From contig JAJYDE010000010.1 in NCBI GenBank assembly GCA_021777755.1, forward strand, positions 48,421 through 112,420: 64,000 nucleotides of DNA, given 5' to 3'. A model generated the notes under the pieces. That model saw nothing but the letters and a program-made list of their open reading frames with translations, did not search any database and was not told the origin of the DNA. The translations under genes were made by a program, and so were the position numbers. Numbering within the stretch: the first letter of the stretch is position 1; each line of letters begins with the position of its first letter. The DNA comes from Deltaproteobacteria bacterium. GTDB taxonomy: Bacteria; Desulfobacterota; Syntrophobacteria; Syntrophobacterales; Syntrophobacteraceae. Shown piece by piece: positions 17,067 to 25,349 of this stretch.

Positions 17067-17541
17067 TTGTTTCGGCCTCTCTAAAAATCCCTCCGACCCC
17101 GCGCCAGTTGTTCGAGAGCTTTTTGAATTTTTCGAGTCCCAGCAACACGCCGTCGATGATTGCTTCAGGTTTTGCCGCGCATCCCGGCACGTAGACATCG
17201 ACTGCAATCACCTTGTCCACTCCCCCCACGACATTGTATGCTTCGCGGAAAACTCCCCCCGAAAGCGCGCACGAGCCTATGGCGATCACCACCCTCGGGT
17301 GGGGCATCTGCTCGTAGAGGTTTTCCAACACCTTCCTGTTCCGGTGATTGACGGCGCCGGTTACGAGCAGGATATCCGCATGCAGGGGGTTTCCGACATT
17401 GATTATGCCGAAGCGTTCGATATCGTAGACCGGAGTAAGACAGGCAATCACCTCGATATCGCAGCCGTTGCAACTGCTGCAATCGTAGTGGAGCAACCAT
17501 GGGGACTTGACTCGCGACCCGCGGGTGATTTGCTCGAACAT
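17056..17541 (-). CDS. echC: Ech hydrogenase small subunit EchC (NuoB-like)
   Basis: 161-residue subunit carrying the proximal [4Fe-4S] cluster. Cluster ligands are in CSSCNGCD (about residues 21-28), GSC (near 93) and YVPGCAAKPE (near 119-128). It pairs with EchE and receives electrons from EchF. Confidence 0.9.
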   Translation of the reverse strand: MFEQITRGSRVKSPWLLHYDCSSCNGCDIEVIACLTPVYDIERFGIINVGNPLHADILLVTGAVNHRNRKVLENLYEQMPHPRVVIAIGSCALSGGVFREAYNVVGGVDKVIAVDVYVPGCAAKPEAIIDGVLLGLEKFKKLSNNWRGVGGIFREAETNES

Positions 17542-17547
17542 ATTTTC

Positions 17548-18399
17548 TTATCTCACATGGAGCCAGATCAGGTTCACGACAGAAAGCGTCAGGCCCATCG
17601 CCCACGCATAGCCCAGCATCCAGCGCCAATTCATGCGGGCCGTGACATTGTCTGTCACCACCTCCAACGCATAGGTCACCGCCACCAGGAGTATCATGCC
17701 GGTCCAACTGGTCGCCCAGAAAAGCGAGCAGAGCCAGAGCAGCAAAATCACGTCGAACCAGTGGCCTATTTCGACAAATGCCAGAAAAGGCCCTGAATAG
17801 TCGGTAAGAAGCCCTTTTACGATCTCCTGGTGCCCGTGATGCGAGGTCGAAAGATCGAAGGGAGATTTTCTCAGCTTGATTGTCAAAACCAAGCCGAGCG
17901 CCGCGTACAGAAAAGGAAGCTTGAGCAGAAGCGGTGCGCCCCAGGCACGGGTGTCGGCTATCTTGAAGCTTCCAGTCTGCAGGTATATCCCGACAGCCAC
18001 AAGCACCAGCAGAGGTTCGTAGGAAAGGGTCTGGAGCAACTCTCGGTGTGCCCCGACCAGGGAATAGGGGGAAGTGGAGGAAAGAGCGCCCACCACCAGG
18101 AAAACAGCCCCTACGGCCTGGGTGAAAAGGACCAGCAGAAGATCGCTCCCAAGGGCGAAGAGCACCACGGCGATCATCGAGGCGCTGAGATAGGCATAGG
18201 CGCAAAAAACCTGCCAGACGTTCACGGCCACCGGCTCTTTGTTAAGCAGCTTTATCACGTCATGGAACGGCTGCACCACGGGCGGTCCCACGCGGGACTG
18301 CAGGCGGGCGGTCGCAATCCGGTCCAGCCCGCTGATCAGCCCCCCGAGCAGAGGCGCCGCAACCAATGTCGCCGCAACGACAAGGATGGTATCGATCAT
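17548..18399 (-). CDS. echB: Ech hydrogenase membrane subunit EchB (NuoH-like)
   Basis: 283-residue membrane protein with about eight helices, related to NuoH/HyfC. The loop RLQSRVGPPVVQPFHDVIKL and the acidic-helix region near RKSPFDLSTSHHGHQEIVKG are characteristic. It anchors the hydrogenase arm to the membrane and takes part in ion translocation. Start ATG 18399 overlaps the end of echA. Confidence 0.9.
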   Translation of the reverse strand: MIDTILVVAATLVAAPLLGGLISGLDRIATARLQSRVGPPVVQPFHDVIKLLNKEPVAVNVWQVFCAYAYLSASMIAVVLFALGSDLLLVLFTQAVGAVFLVVGALSSTSPYSLVGAHRELLQTLSYEPLLVLVAVGIYLQTGSFKIADTRAWGAPLLLKLPFLYAALGLVLTIKLRKSPFDLSTSHHGHQEIVKGLLTDYSGPFLAFVEIGHWFDVILLLWLCSLFWATSWTGMILLVAVTYALEVVTDNVTARMNWRWMLGYAWAMGLTLSVVNLIWLHVR

Positions 18400-20336
18400 A
18401 GCGCGGCTCCCAGGATAAGTATCAAAAATACGAGCGCTGCGAGGTTGACCAGGGTGGCAAGCCTCTTTTCGCCAAATATCGACGAGAGATAATAGTTGGA
18501 AGCTTCCGCTTTCACCGGTCGATTCCCGGGTCCCAGGAACATACCGGGCGTATCGGTCTGAAGACCGCTCAGGTAAGGCTTTACGATGCGCACCCGTGAA
18601 GCTCGACGCAGGGCGACAATCGAGACCGCGAACCCGATGGCCGCCACCACGGCAAGCGGCAGGACGGGAAAGGCGCCCCAACCGTTTTCCAGTCCTCCGC
18701 CGTGCACAACATAGGGCGGAGAGTAGCCGGGGCTGAGGATACCAGTAAAAAATTCCCTGTAGAGCCAGGGCGCAGCCACGGTCATTACACCTCCCCCGGC
18801 AACCAGCGACCCCAGGGCGCCCCAGGTGAGAAACGGCTGGCGCTCCGGGAAAAACCGGCCGGCAAAGGGCTCGCTCATCAGCGTCCCCGCCCACCGCGCC
18901 CAGTACACGACGGTCAGGGCGCTGCCCGCCGCGACCATTACGACCACCGCGAGGTTTTTCGCCGTCGCCTCGATGGCCATCCATTTGCCGAGCAAAAGAC
19001 CAAACGGAGGCATGATCATCATGATCACACCTGAAACGGTGATAAGAGCGGTTACGGGCATTTTGGCGCACAGCCCGCGCATGTCCTCTATGTCACGGCT
19101 TTCGATACGCTGCTCGATCGTGCCGACGCAAAGGAAAAGAAGCGCCTTCACAACCGAGTGGAACATGATGAGAAAAATTGCCGCCGTAAAAGCCTCGGGC
19201 GTATTCAACCCCGCGCAGGCAAGTATCAGGCCCAGGTTGCTTATCGTAGAATATGCCAGCACCTTTTTGCCGTTGCTTTGCCCGACCGCCAGGGCCGCGC
19301 CGGCGAGGAAACCGAATGCGCCAAAAACCGCGATGCACTCGCTCAAAAAGGCGCCTCGCATGCCGGGGGCCAACCGCAATACCAGGTATACCCCGATCTT
19401 CACCATGGTGCTTGAATGCAGCAGGGCGGAGACCGGAGTCGGAGCGATCATTGCGCCGAGCAGCCAGCCTTGGAACGGAAATTGGGCGGACTTTATAAAG
19501 GCCCCAAAGCAAAGGAGCGCCACCGAAACCAGGTATATGCCGCTCTTGGAACTCAGTTCGATCAGGCGCCCCAAGTCCAGCGCGTGCAGCCGGGTGAATA
19601 CCGAAATCATTCCCAGGAGGAGGCAAAAGCCTCCCAGGCTGTTCATCCAAAGAGCTCGAAGGCCGTTAGCGACCGCGGCCGGAGTTCCGTCGTGCCTGAT
19701 AAGCAAAAAGCAGCAAAGCGTGGTCACTTCGAAGAAAAAGTGGAAAAACCCCATATCGTTTGAGAGCACCACGCCGTTCATGGCGCCTAAAAACAACAGC
19801 AGTACGCAGAAAAATCGGCGCCGCGTCGATTTTTCCACTTCGAGGTGTTCTTCATGGGCTTTCATGTAAGGGATCGACTGAAAACAAACGATCGAGCCAA
19901 CGATGGATGCGACCAGGACCAGTATCAACGAAAGATTGTCGCCATAGAGCGCCGCGACCCGAAGGTGTTCGCCAGACATCGTCCGGACGTCCAGATACGC
20001 CAGAGATACGATTTGAAGCACGGAGAGGATTTTTATCAGGGTGTGGTTGTGTTTGAAACCAATATGGAGGAATACGAACAAAAGGAGGAAGTCCGCGGTT
20101 TCCACAACCACGTGGATATCCACCCCGAGCAAGGACTTAGGCGAGAGGGTGAACGGCGTTCGGGGTATCAGAAGAAGGGATGCGGCAATCAATACGGCGC
20201 CGGTGAGCGTTACGACAAGTGTCTGAAGCCGGGCCGACCTTACCGGGTAGACGGTTAAGGCCGCAAGGAACGGGAATACGATGAGAATCGAAAGTAACAC
20301 CGGCGTACCGACGAGATTGGAAACGGCGTGTTCCAT
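18396..20336 (-). CDS. echA: Ech hydrogenase membrane subunit EchA (NuoL/MrpA-like)
   Basis: 646-residue antiporter-like subunit with about sixteen hydrophobic segments. The conserved core SAQFPFQGWLLGAMIAPTPV, with the Lys/Pro residues of the antiporter family, is intact. It is the first gene of a tightly packed echABCDEF operon. ATG 20336 follows GGGAGGG. As the largest membrane subunit it probably carries the proton or sodium channel. Confidence 0.9.
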   Translation of the reverse strand: MEHAVSNLVGTPVLLSILIVFPFLAALTVYPVRSARLQTLVVTLTGAVLIAASLLLIPRTPFTLSPKSLLGVDIHVVVETADFLLLFVFLHIGFKHNHTLIKILSVLQIVSLAYLDVRTMSGEHLRVAALYGDNLSLILVLVASIVGSIVCFQSIPYMKAHEEHLEVEKSTRRRFFCVLLLFLGAMNGVVLSNDMGFFHFFFEVTTLCCFLLIRHDGTPAAVANGLRALWMNSLGGFCLLLGMISVFTRLHALDLGRLIELSSKSGIYLVSVALLCFGAFIKSAQFPFQGWLLGAMIAPTPVSALLHSSTMVKIGVYLVLRLAPGMRGAFLSECIAVFGAFGFLAGAALAVGQSNGKKVLAYSTISNLGLILACAGLNTPEAFTAAIFLIMFHSVVKALLFLCVGTIEQRIESRDIEDMRGLCAKMPVTALITVSGVIMMIMPPFGLLLGKWMAIEATAKNLAVVVMVAAGSALTVVYWARWAGTLMSEPFAGRFFPERQPFLTWGALGSLVAGGGVMTVAAPWLYREFFTGILSPGYSPPYVVHGGGLENGWGAFPVLPLAVVAAIGFAVSIVALRRASRVRIVKPYLSGLQTDTPGMFLGPGNRPVKAEASNYYLSSIFGEKRLATLVNLAALVFLILILGAAL

Positions 20337-20443
20337 GGCTTCCCTCCCGGTCCTCAATCGCTGGAGTCAGGATCATGCGATCGAAGGCGACTGTTCGGCC
20401 CAGGATATGTTTCAAAGAATCGACACAGCGCCATGATCCGATG

Positions 20444-20459
20444 AGCAAATTCCATTCCA
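20444..20459 (-). promoter_or_regulatory. sigma54 (RpoN) promoter of the ech operon
   Basis: On the minus strand TGGAATGGAATTTGCT has GG and GC separated by 10 bases and the TTGC of the -12 box. It is about 108 bases before the echA start. The remaining intergenic sequence (20337-20690) shows no gene that I can support. Confidence 0.55.
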
Positions 20460-20810
20460 ACGGCGGAGACGGGCCGGTTTCCTTAAAAAAGGAGGAGCGA
20501 TTGGCCCAAAACCATGCTGTTTTGACCGCTGGTAGGCGACACTACACTGTAACCTGAATCGTTTACCACCCCGGGCACCGCCCCCGAACCTGAGACATAC
20601 TTCATGGTCCCGGACCGCATAGGACGCATCCGGTAAGATCTCTTATTAAACTCCCGATCAAACCATGTATAGTCATAACATGATTGCTTTTATTCAACCT
20701 ATGGGCGCACGCGCGAGCGGGCCGGGGGTGTATTCGGCAACAAGCGCGACGATGCCGACGGCGGGGCGGACCCGAGCGATAACGACATTTTGAGCGCAGG
20801 CGGCGGAGAA

Positions 20811-21272
20811 TCAGCTTGCAATGAGGTTGGGGGCTGAAAGGGGGGGGTCTTTTTCGAGCAGTTCTTCGAGCGTGAGGTTTTCGACCGGGCGCAGGCCGCG
20901 CACGGAAAAGTAGGCTCGATTGGCGGCGTTGTAATCAAAAGAGTTGTCGGCGGCCGCGAGAACTTCTTCCCATCGGGCGTCGAAACAGTTTCGAAAGGCT
21001 TCGCCGAATTGTTGCTCCGCGACCTCTTCGGGGACCTCAAGCCAAATCTTGTCGAGGTTGCCGACGGCAACCAGCCTGCGGGGGTTGAGTCAGCCGGTCT
21101 CATAGAAATAGACCGGTACGGCGGAGACGTTTTGGCGCAAGGAGGCCTCGAGGCCGGCCAAAGGCTGCGCATCGATGGTTCCAAGGACCAGGAAGGCTCG
21201 TTTTGCGGCAAAATCCAACAGGCCGGGCGCGCGGCCACAATTAACGGCCACAAGAAGAACAGCCCCGGTCAT
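20811..21272 (-). CDS. unrecognised protein with in-frame UGA at codon 61 (candidate selenoprotein or decayed gene)
   Basis: ATG 21272 overlaps the stop of the upstream ABC ATPase (ATGA). The frame runs 60 codons (ending VYFYETG), meets TGA at 21092-21090, and continues with clearly coding-like sequence (LNPRRLVAVGNLDKIWLEV...) to a second TGA at 20813-20811, giving 153 residues. A 7-bp hairpin with a GUC loop begins 17 bases after the first UGA, the same offset as in the Sec formate dehydrogenase of this window. The same frame stays open another 38 codons after the second TGA, to 20694. I do not recognise the family. A nonsense-mutated gene (from TGG or CGA) is the main alternative. Confidence 0.5.
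21056..21072 (-). promoter_or_regulatory. candidate bacterial SECIS hairpin
   Basis: On the coding (minus) strand GGTTGCC-GTC-GGCAACC, a perfect 7-bp stem with a loop starting GU. It starts 17 bases after the in-frame UGA. Bacterial SECIS elements are stem-loops just downstream of UGA with a G at the start of the apical loop. Confidence 0.4.
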
Positions 21273-22066
21273 ATCCCCGCCCCTCCGGCCACCCGTGCCC
21301 ATAATCGGCCGTTTTCGCCGCCCGCCTCTATCGGTATGCCGAAGACCTCGGTCAGAAGACCGGGGCGAAGGATCGCCTCTTTTTCACCCTTTGCCACGCA
21401 GCGTCCGGACTTTAGCAAAAAGACATGGCCGAAGGCCGGCATGATCTCTTCGAGATAATGGGTGACAAGTATCATCGAGGGGCCGCCGGGGATGCGGCCC
21501 AAGTTCTCAAGAGTGGCAAGGAGTTGTTCGCGGGAGACAAGGTCCAGGCCACCGCAGGGCTCGTCGAGGATCAGAAGACCGGGTTTGTGAATGAGCGCTC
21601 TTGCGATCAGAAGCCGCTGTTTTTCGCCCTGGGAGAGTACGGCATAGGGCGAGTCGAGTATTTTTTCGCAATTTAGCCTGGCGGCGAGCGCGGCGGCTTC
21701 TTCGAAATCGGAAGGCTGGGGTTTTTCAAATATGCCAAGGGATGCGTATTTGCCGCTGACAATGAATTCGAGCGGCTTTTGCGAAGGCGGGACCTGGGCC
21801 TGGAGAAAAGAGCCGACCCAGCCGATTTTCCTTCGCAGAACCCGAAGATCCACCTGGCCGAAGCGCTCCCCCAGCACGGTCACTTCCCCCGAGGTGGGCC
21901 AGAGGTAGCCGGCCAGAATTTGCAGAAGCGTGGTCTTCCCCGAGCCGTTTGCCCCGAGCACCGCCCAGTTTTCTCCGGGCATTATATTCCAGAAGATATC
22001 ATCGAGTATCAGTTTTCGGTTTCTGACAAAGCGTACATTCTTGATCGAGATCCAGGGATTTTGCAT
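21269..22066 (-). CDS. ABC transporter ATP-binding protein (ModF/YlmA-like single domain)
   Basis: 265-residue ATPase with Walker A GANGSGKTT, a Q-loop region, a signature reading VLSQGEKQRLL and Walker B LLILDEPCGGLD, then THYLEE. No permease or binding-protein gene is adjacent, so it may be a stand-alone ABC protein or work with components elsewhere. Its stop overlaps the start of the UGA-containing gene, and only 3 bases separate it from the quinone oxidoreductase upstream. Confidence 0.85.
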   Translation of the reverse strand: MQNPWISIKNVRFVRNRKLILDDIFWNIMPGENWAVLGANGSGKTTLLQILAGYLWPTSGEVTVLGERFGQVDLRVLRRKIGWVGSFLQAQVPPSQKPLEFIVSGKYASLGIFEKPQPSDFEEAAALAARLNCEKILDSPYAVLSQGEKQRLLIARALIHKPGLLILDEPCGGLDLVSREQLLATLENLGRIPGGPSMILVTHYLEEIMPAFGHVFLLKSGRCVAKGEKEAILRPGLLTEVFGIPIEAGGENGRLWARVAGGAGI

Positions 22067-22069
22067 TTT

Positions 22070-23077
22070 CTAAAACGATTTCCAGGTAAGAACGATTTTT
22101 CCGAAATGCTCTCCGGCTCTCATATACCGGTGAGCCTCCTCCACCTCGGATACGGGAAATATCCGGTCTATTACGGGCCTCACCCGGCCTGATTCGAGAA
22201 GCGGCAAAACGGAGGTGATGAACCCGCGGGTGATTTGAGCCTTTTCCTCCGGCGACTGGCTGCGCAATACCGAACCGATTATTTTCAGCCGCTTGGTGAG
22301 CAGCGGCACAAGGTTTATCTGCCCGGACCCGCCTCCCATGAGGCCGATCAGGACCAGCCGTCCCCGGGTGTGTAGAACATCGAGATGCCTTGAGAGGTAG
22401 GCCGCCCCGATGCAGTCGAGAATGATATCGACGCCCCCGCCCCCGGTCAACTCCATAACGGGGTCGGCAAAATCCCGGCTTTTGTAGTTTATCCCCGCGT
22501 AAGCTCCGAGATCGATGGCGCGGCGCACCTTTTCGTCACTGCCCGCAGTGATGATCGCGCGTGCGCCCGCGGACGAGCACAACTGTATGGCGGCCGTACC
22601 GACTCCGCTTGCCCCGCCGTGAACAAGAACCGTATCCCCCGCCTTCATGCCGGCCTCAGCGAAGAGGTTGAACCAGGCGGTGAAAAAAACCTCGGCCGCG
22701 GCCGCGGCTTCGACAAAGCTCAGGTTTTCGGGGATTTTGACCAGATGCTCGACCGGAACAGCCACGTATCTGCCGTAGCCGCCTCCCGCGACTATCCCGA
22801 AGACCCTGTCGCCGGCCTTTAGCGCCCGGCCATCGGGGGCCTCGACAACAAAGCCGGCAAAATCGAGCCCCAAAACCTCTGAAGCGCCCGGCGGGGGAGG
22901 ATAGAGCCCGCGTCGCTGGAGCAGATCCGCGCGATTTACCGAGCAGGCTTCCACCTGAACGAGGGCCCGGGCGGCATCGAGAGCGGGAATTGCCACGGTT
23001 TCCACTCCCACCTCGTTCCATTCGCCCCGCACGGCTTGCGCCCGCACCACTACGGCGGGCATGGTTCCCGAGGTCAT
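22070..23077 (-). CDS. zinc-independent NADPH:quinone oxidoreductase family protein
   Basis: 335-residue medium-chain dehydrogenase/reductase of the zeta-crystallin/PIG3 type, likely reducing quinones or enones with NADPH. GroES-like N-terminal domain, then the nucleotide-binding fold with VLVHGGASGVGTAAIQL (about residues 150-166). Structural and catalytic zinc cysteines are absent. It overlaps the radC stop by ATGA; ATG 23062 is an alternative start. Confidence 0.88.
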   Translation of the reverse strand: MTSGTMPAVVVRAQAVRGEWNEVGVETVAIPALDAARALVQVEACSVNRADLLQRRGLYPPPPGASEVLGLDFAGFVVEAPDGRALKAGDRVFGIVAGGGYGRYVAVPVEHLVKIPENLSFVEAAAAAEVFFTAWFNLFAEAGMKAGDTVLVHGGASGVGTAAIQLCSSAGARAIITAGSDEKVRRAIDLGAYAGINYKSRDFADPVMELTGGGGVDIILDCIGAAYLSRHLDVLHTRGRLVLIGLMGGGSGQINLVPLLTKRLKIIGSVLRSQSPEEKAQITRGFITSVLPLLESGRVRPVIDRIFPVSEVEEAHRYMRAGEHFGKIVLTWKSF

Positions 23078-23802
23078 TGCAGTCCTCCATTTTCGGCAAA
23101 GGAATAATACTGGTCCTGCCCCGCCACTATAATATGATCGTGGACGACTATGTCGAGATCGGCCAGCATGTTTTTGAGTTTTTTCGTAAGCTGCCTGTCG
23201 GCCTCGGAGGGAGTGGGGATGCCGCCGGGATGGTTGTGGGCAAGGATCACGGCGGTGGCGCGATGTTTCAAGCTGGCCTCGGCGACCAGCCGGGGAAAGA
23301 CCGCGGTGCGGTTGACACTGCCTCTTTGCACCTCTTCGACGGCGATCAGCCGGTTTTGGCTGTCCAGGGCAAGAACGCAGAAGATCTCATTGCGCCGGGT
23401 TCCAAGCCGGGCGCACAGGTAGGCGACCGCGCCGCGGGTCGAGCCGAAAGTCTCCTGGTGCGAAGTGCGGCTCAGCCGGTAGGATTCGAACAGACGCGGA
23501 ACGAGGCTTATCAGCACCGCGGCGGACTTTCCGATTCCGTTGACCTCGAGTTGGAGCGCCTCGACGGGTGCGTCGAGAACCGATGCCAAATTATTTCCGA
23601 ATTTTTTCAGAAGCTCTTTTGCAATCGGTTTCACATCTTTTCTGGGAATGGCGAAAGTGAGGAGAAGCTCAAGTATTTCATGGTCATGAAATCCGGCGAG
23701 GCCGCCGTTCAAAAACCTTTCGCGCAGCCTGCTCCTGTGGCCTTCTAGGTCCGATGGATCACGAGGCCTTTCAGCCGATTTCGGATTCCTGGAGGTTTCC
23801 AT
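23074..23802 (-). CDS. radC: RadC family JAB1/MPN-domain protein
   Basis: 242-residue protein: helix-hairpin-helix part (about residues 30-100, with VNGIGKSAA) and a C-terminal JAMM metallo-domain with the EVQRGSVNRT strand, AHNHPGG and SEAD metal-ligand motif. Despite the name, a direct role in DNA repair is doubtful for this family. First gene of a four-gene overlapping set with the quinone oxidoreductase, ABC ATPase and UGA-containing gene. Confidence 0.9.
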   Translation of the reverse strand: METSRNPKSAERPRDPSDLEGHRSRLRERFLNGGLAGFHDHEILELLLTFAIPRKDVKPIAKELLKKFGNNLASVLDAPVEALQLEVNGIGKSAAVLISLVPRLFESYRLSRTSHQETFGSTRGAVAYLCARLGTRRNEIFCVLALDSQNRLIAVEEVQRGSVNRTAVFPRLVAEASLKHRATAVILAHNHPGGIPTPSEADRQLTKKLKNMLADLDIVVHDHIIVAGQDQYYSFAENGGLQ

Positions 23803-23923
23803 GGTGGGAATTTACAATCTTCGAACCCGAATTTCCAGAACAAAACGGCGGTATTGGAAAGGAAAAAACCCCCCGGGCGGGCATGGCCGATGATTCGAGG
23901 GGGCGTTGCCCAAAGGAGAAGGC

Positions 23924-23955
23924 GGTTGCGGGCGGGCACATCCCCGCCTGCAACC
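23924..23955. terminator. GC-rich hairpin between radC and mlaC
   Basis: GGTTGCGGGCGGG (23924-23936) pairs with CCCGCCTGCAACC (23943-23955) with one mismatch. It lies downstream of mlaC, which is transcribed leftward, and upstream of radC. No T-run on the minus strand; on the plus strand CTTTTT follows after some bases. Confidence 0.4.
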
Positions 23956-23981
23956 GTCCCTTGATCTTTTTCGAACCGAAA

Positions 23982-24617
23982 TCAGTTTTCCTGCCGCACT
24001 TTTTCGCGCAGCCTTTGGAGCAGCGAATCAAACGATTCGTTTGCAAGTATCGAAGAAAACTGGCTGCGGTAGTTCACCAACAGGCTGACCCCCTCGACCA
24101 CGACGTCATAGGCTTTCCACTTCCCGTCCATCCTGTGCAGCCTGTAGTCGATATCCGCGTCCTTTCCCTGGTAGAAGACATGGGTCCTTACGACCGCATA
24201 ATCCCCGTCAATCTGCTGGGAATCATAAGAGACTTTTTCGTTGGCACCGGTATAGTTTTGAAGACGGTCGACATAGGTATTGAACAGAAGCTGCTTGAAA
24301 AGGCTGGTGAATTCGGCGCGCTTTTCCGGAGTCTGCTCTTTCCAGGGATGCCCCAGCGCGCCTTTGGCCATTTCGTCGAAGTTGAAATAGCGGTCGACAA
24401 TTTTTAGGATTTCACCCTTCCTCGCCCGCAAGGGAGCGGCCTGGCCGCTTTGCGACTGATGCAGGATTTGAAGCGCCCTTTCCGTCCCGTTTTCGATAAG
24501 GGTCAAAGGATCCGACTGGTTTGGGACAGAGGCGAAAACCGGATTCGCGGAAACGAGCAAAAAAAGCAAGAGCCACGGCATGGTGAAAAACCTGGCCGTT
24601 TTCGAAGTCCAAGACAC
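23982..24617 (-). CDS. MlaC/Ttg2D-family phospholipid-binding protein
   Basis: 211 residues with an N-terminal signal peptide (hydrophobic TMPWLLLFLLVSANPVFA), so periplasmic. The mature part matches the MlaC layout, including VDRYFNFDEMAKGALG and the closing DGKWKAYDVVVEGVSLLVNY stretch. MlaC shuttles phospholipids between outer and inner membrane. The partner genes mlaEFD are not next to it. Confidence 0.88.
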   Translation of the reverse strand: MSWTSKTARFFTMPWLLLFLLVSANPVFASVPNQSDPLTLIENGTERALQILHQSQSGQAAPLRARKGEILKIVDRYFNFDEMAKGALGHPWKEQTPEKRAEFTSLFKQLLFNTYVDRLQNYTGANEKVSYDSQQIDGDYAVVRTHVFYQGKDADIDYRLHRMDGKWKAYDVVVEGVSLLVNYRSQFSSILANESFDSLLQRLREKVRQEN

Positions 24618-24791
24618 CTTTTTCTCCTCTTGAGATCAGTTCCAAAAATGGATCTACATTCCCGATAGTCGCTGACGGTGCGGGAGTATAGCCCCGCGAG
24701 CGGATTTGTCAATGATCGAAAATGGTTTCATCGGTCGAGTTTTCCTGCTTGTCACCGGGCGTGTCGTCAACGCCCGGCCGAGGCCCCTCGA

Positions 24792-25301
24792 TCAGGGCTG
24801 TATCAAAAAGTCGAATTTTTTCATGGAGTCTTCGCCAATCACGCCCAGCCTCGAAATGGCGCCCGGGGTAAAGAGCCGGAAGGTTCCAACGGATTTGACG
24901 CAAAGCACATTTTCCTCCCTGTAAAGAAGCCCCTCCACCTTCGCCTCACGTTTTCCCGCCGTTTCGAGCACCCTTCCTTCCACCCGTATCGGCTCGCCAA
25001 TCCTTACGGGCTTGAGATATTCGATATTCATCGAGTTGGTGAGGGCAAATTTTTTCAAAAAGTGAATGGCCGTCCATCCCATGGTTTCGTCCAGGATCGT
25101 GGCGAGGACCCCTCCGTGGGCCAGATTGTCCCACCCGCACAGGTGGCCTGGAACGCTCAACCAGGAAAAAAGGGCTCCGTCGCCACTGTGGAATTTCATC
25201 CGAAGTCCATGGGGATTTACAGGACTGCACCCAAAACAGCCATGATTGCCGCTGTTCTTAATTTCGATAAAATGTGAGGGAATTTCCGGTTTTTCGACCA
25301 A
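24792..25301 (-). CDS. PaaI-family hotdog thioesterase
   Basis: 169-residue single hotdog domain. LAHGGVLATILDETMGW is the central helix with the conserved HGG turn and catalytic acid. N-terminal CFGCSPVNPHGL is common in this subgroup. It likely hydrolyses an acyl-CoA; the substrate is unknown. It ends 48 bases before murJ's end region and could be transcribed with it. Confidence 0.85.
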   Translation of the reverse strand: MVEKPEIPSHFIEIKNSGNHGCFGCSPVNPHGLRMKFHSGDGALFSWLSVPGHLCGWDNLAHGGVLATILDETMGWTAIHFLKKFALTNSMNIEYLKPVRIGEPIRVEGRVLETAGKREAKVEGLLYREENVLCVKSVGTFRLFTPGAISRLGVIGEDSMKKFDFLIQP

Positions 25302-25349
25302 GCGGAAAACCTCCTTTCAACAGGGGAGTTCGGGCATCAACAGAGTCGG

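Noticed and set aside
15177..20336. Complex I (NADH dehydrogenase) operon
   Set aside because: The large subunit keeps both nickel-binding CxxC motifs, and only the six Ech-type subunits are present.
20811..20813. second in-frame UGA as another Sec codon
   Set aside because: No hairpin at SECIS distance after it; it may simply be the normal stop, although the frame continues.
20699..21253. 184-codon minus-strand open frame rich in Ser and Pro
   Set aside because: Composition typical of a shadow frame; the other minus frame, broken only by UGA, looks coding and follows the ABC gene by ATGA overlap.
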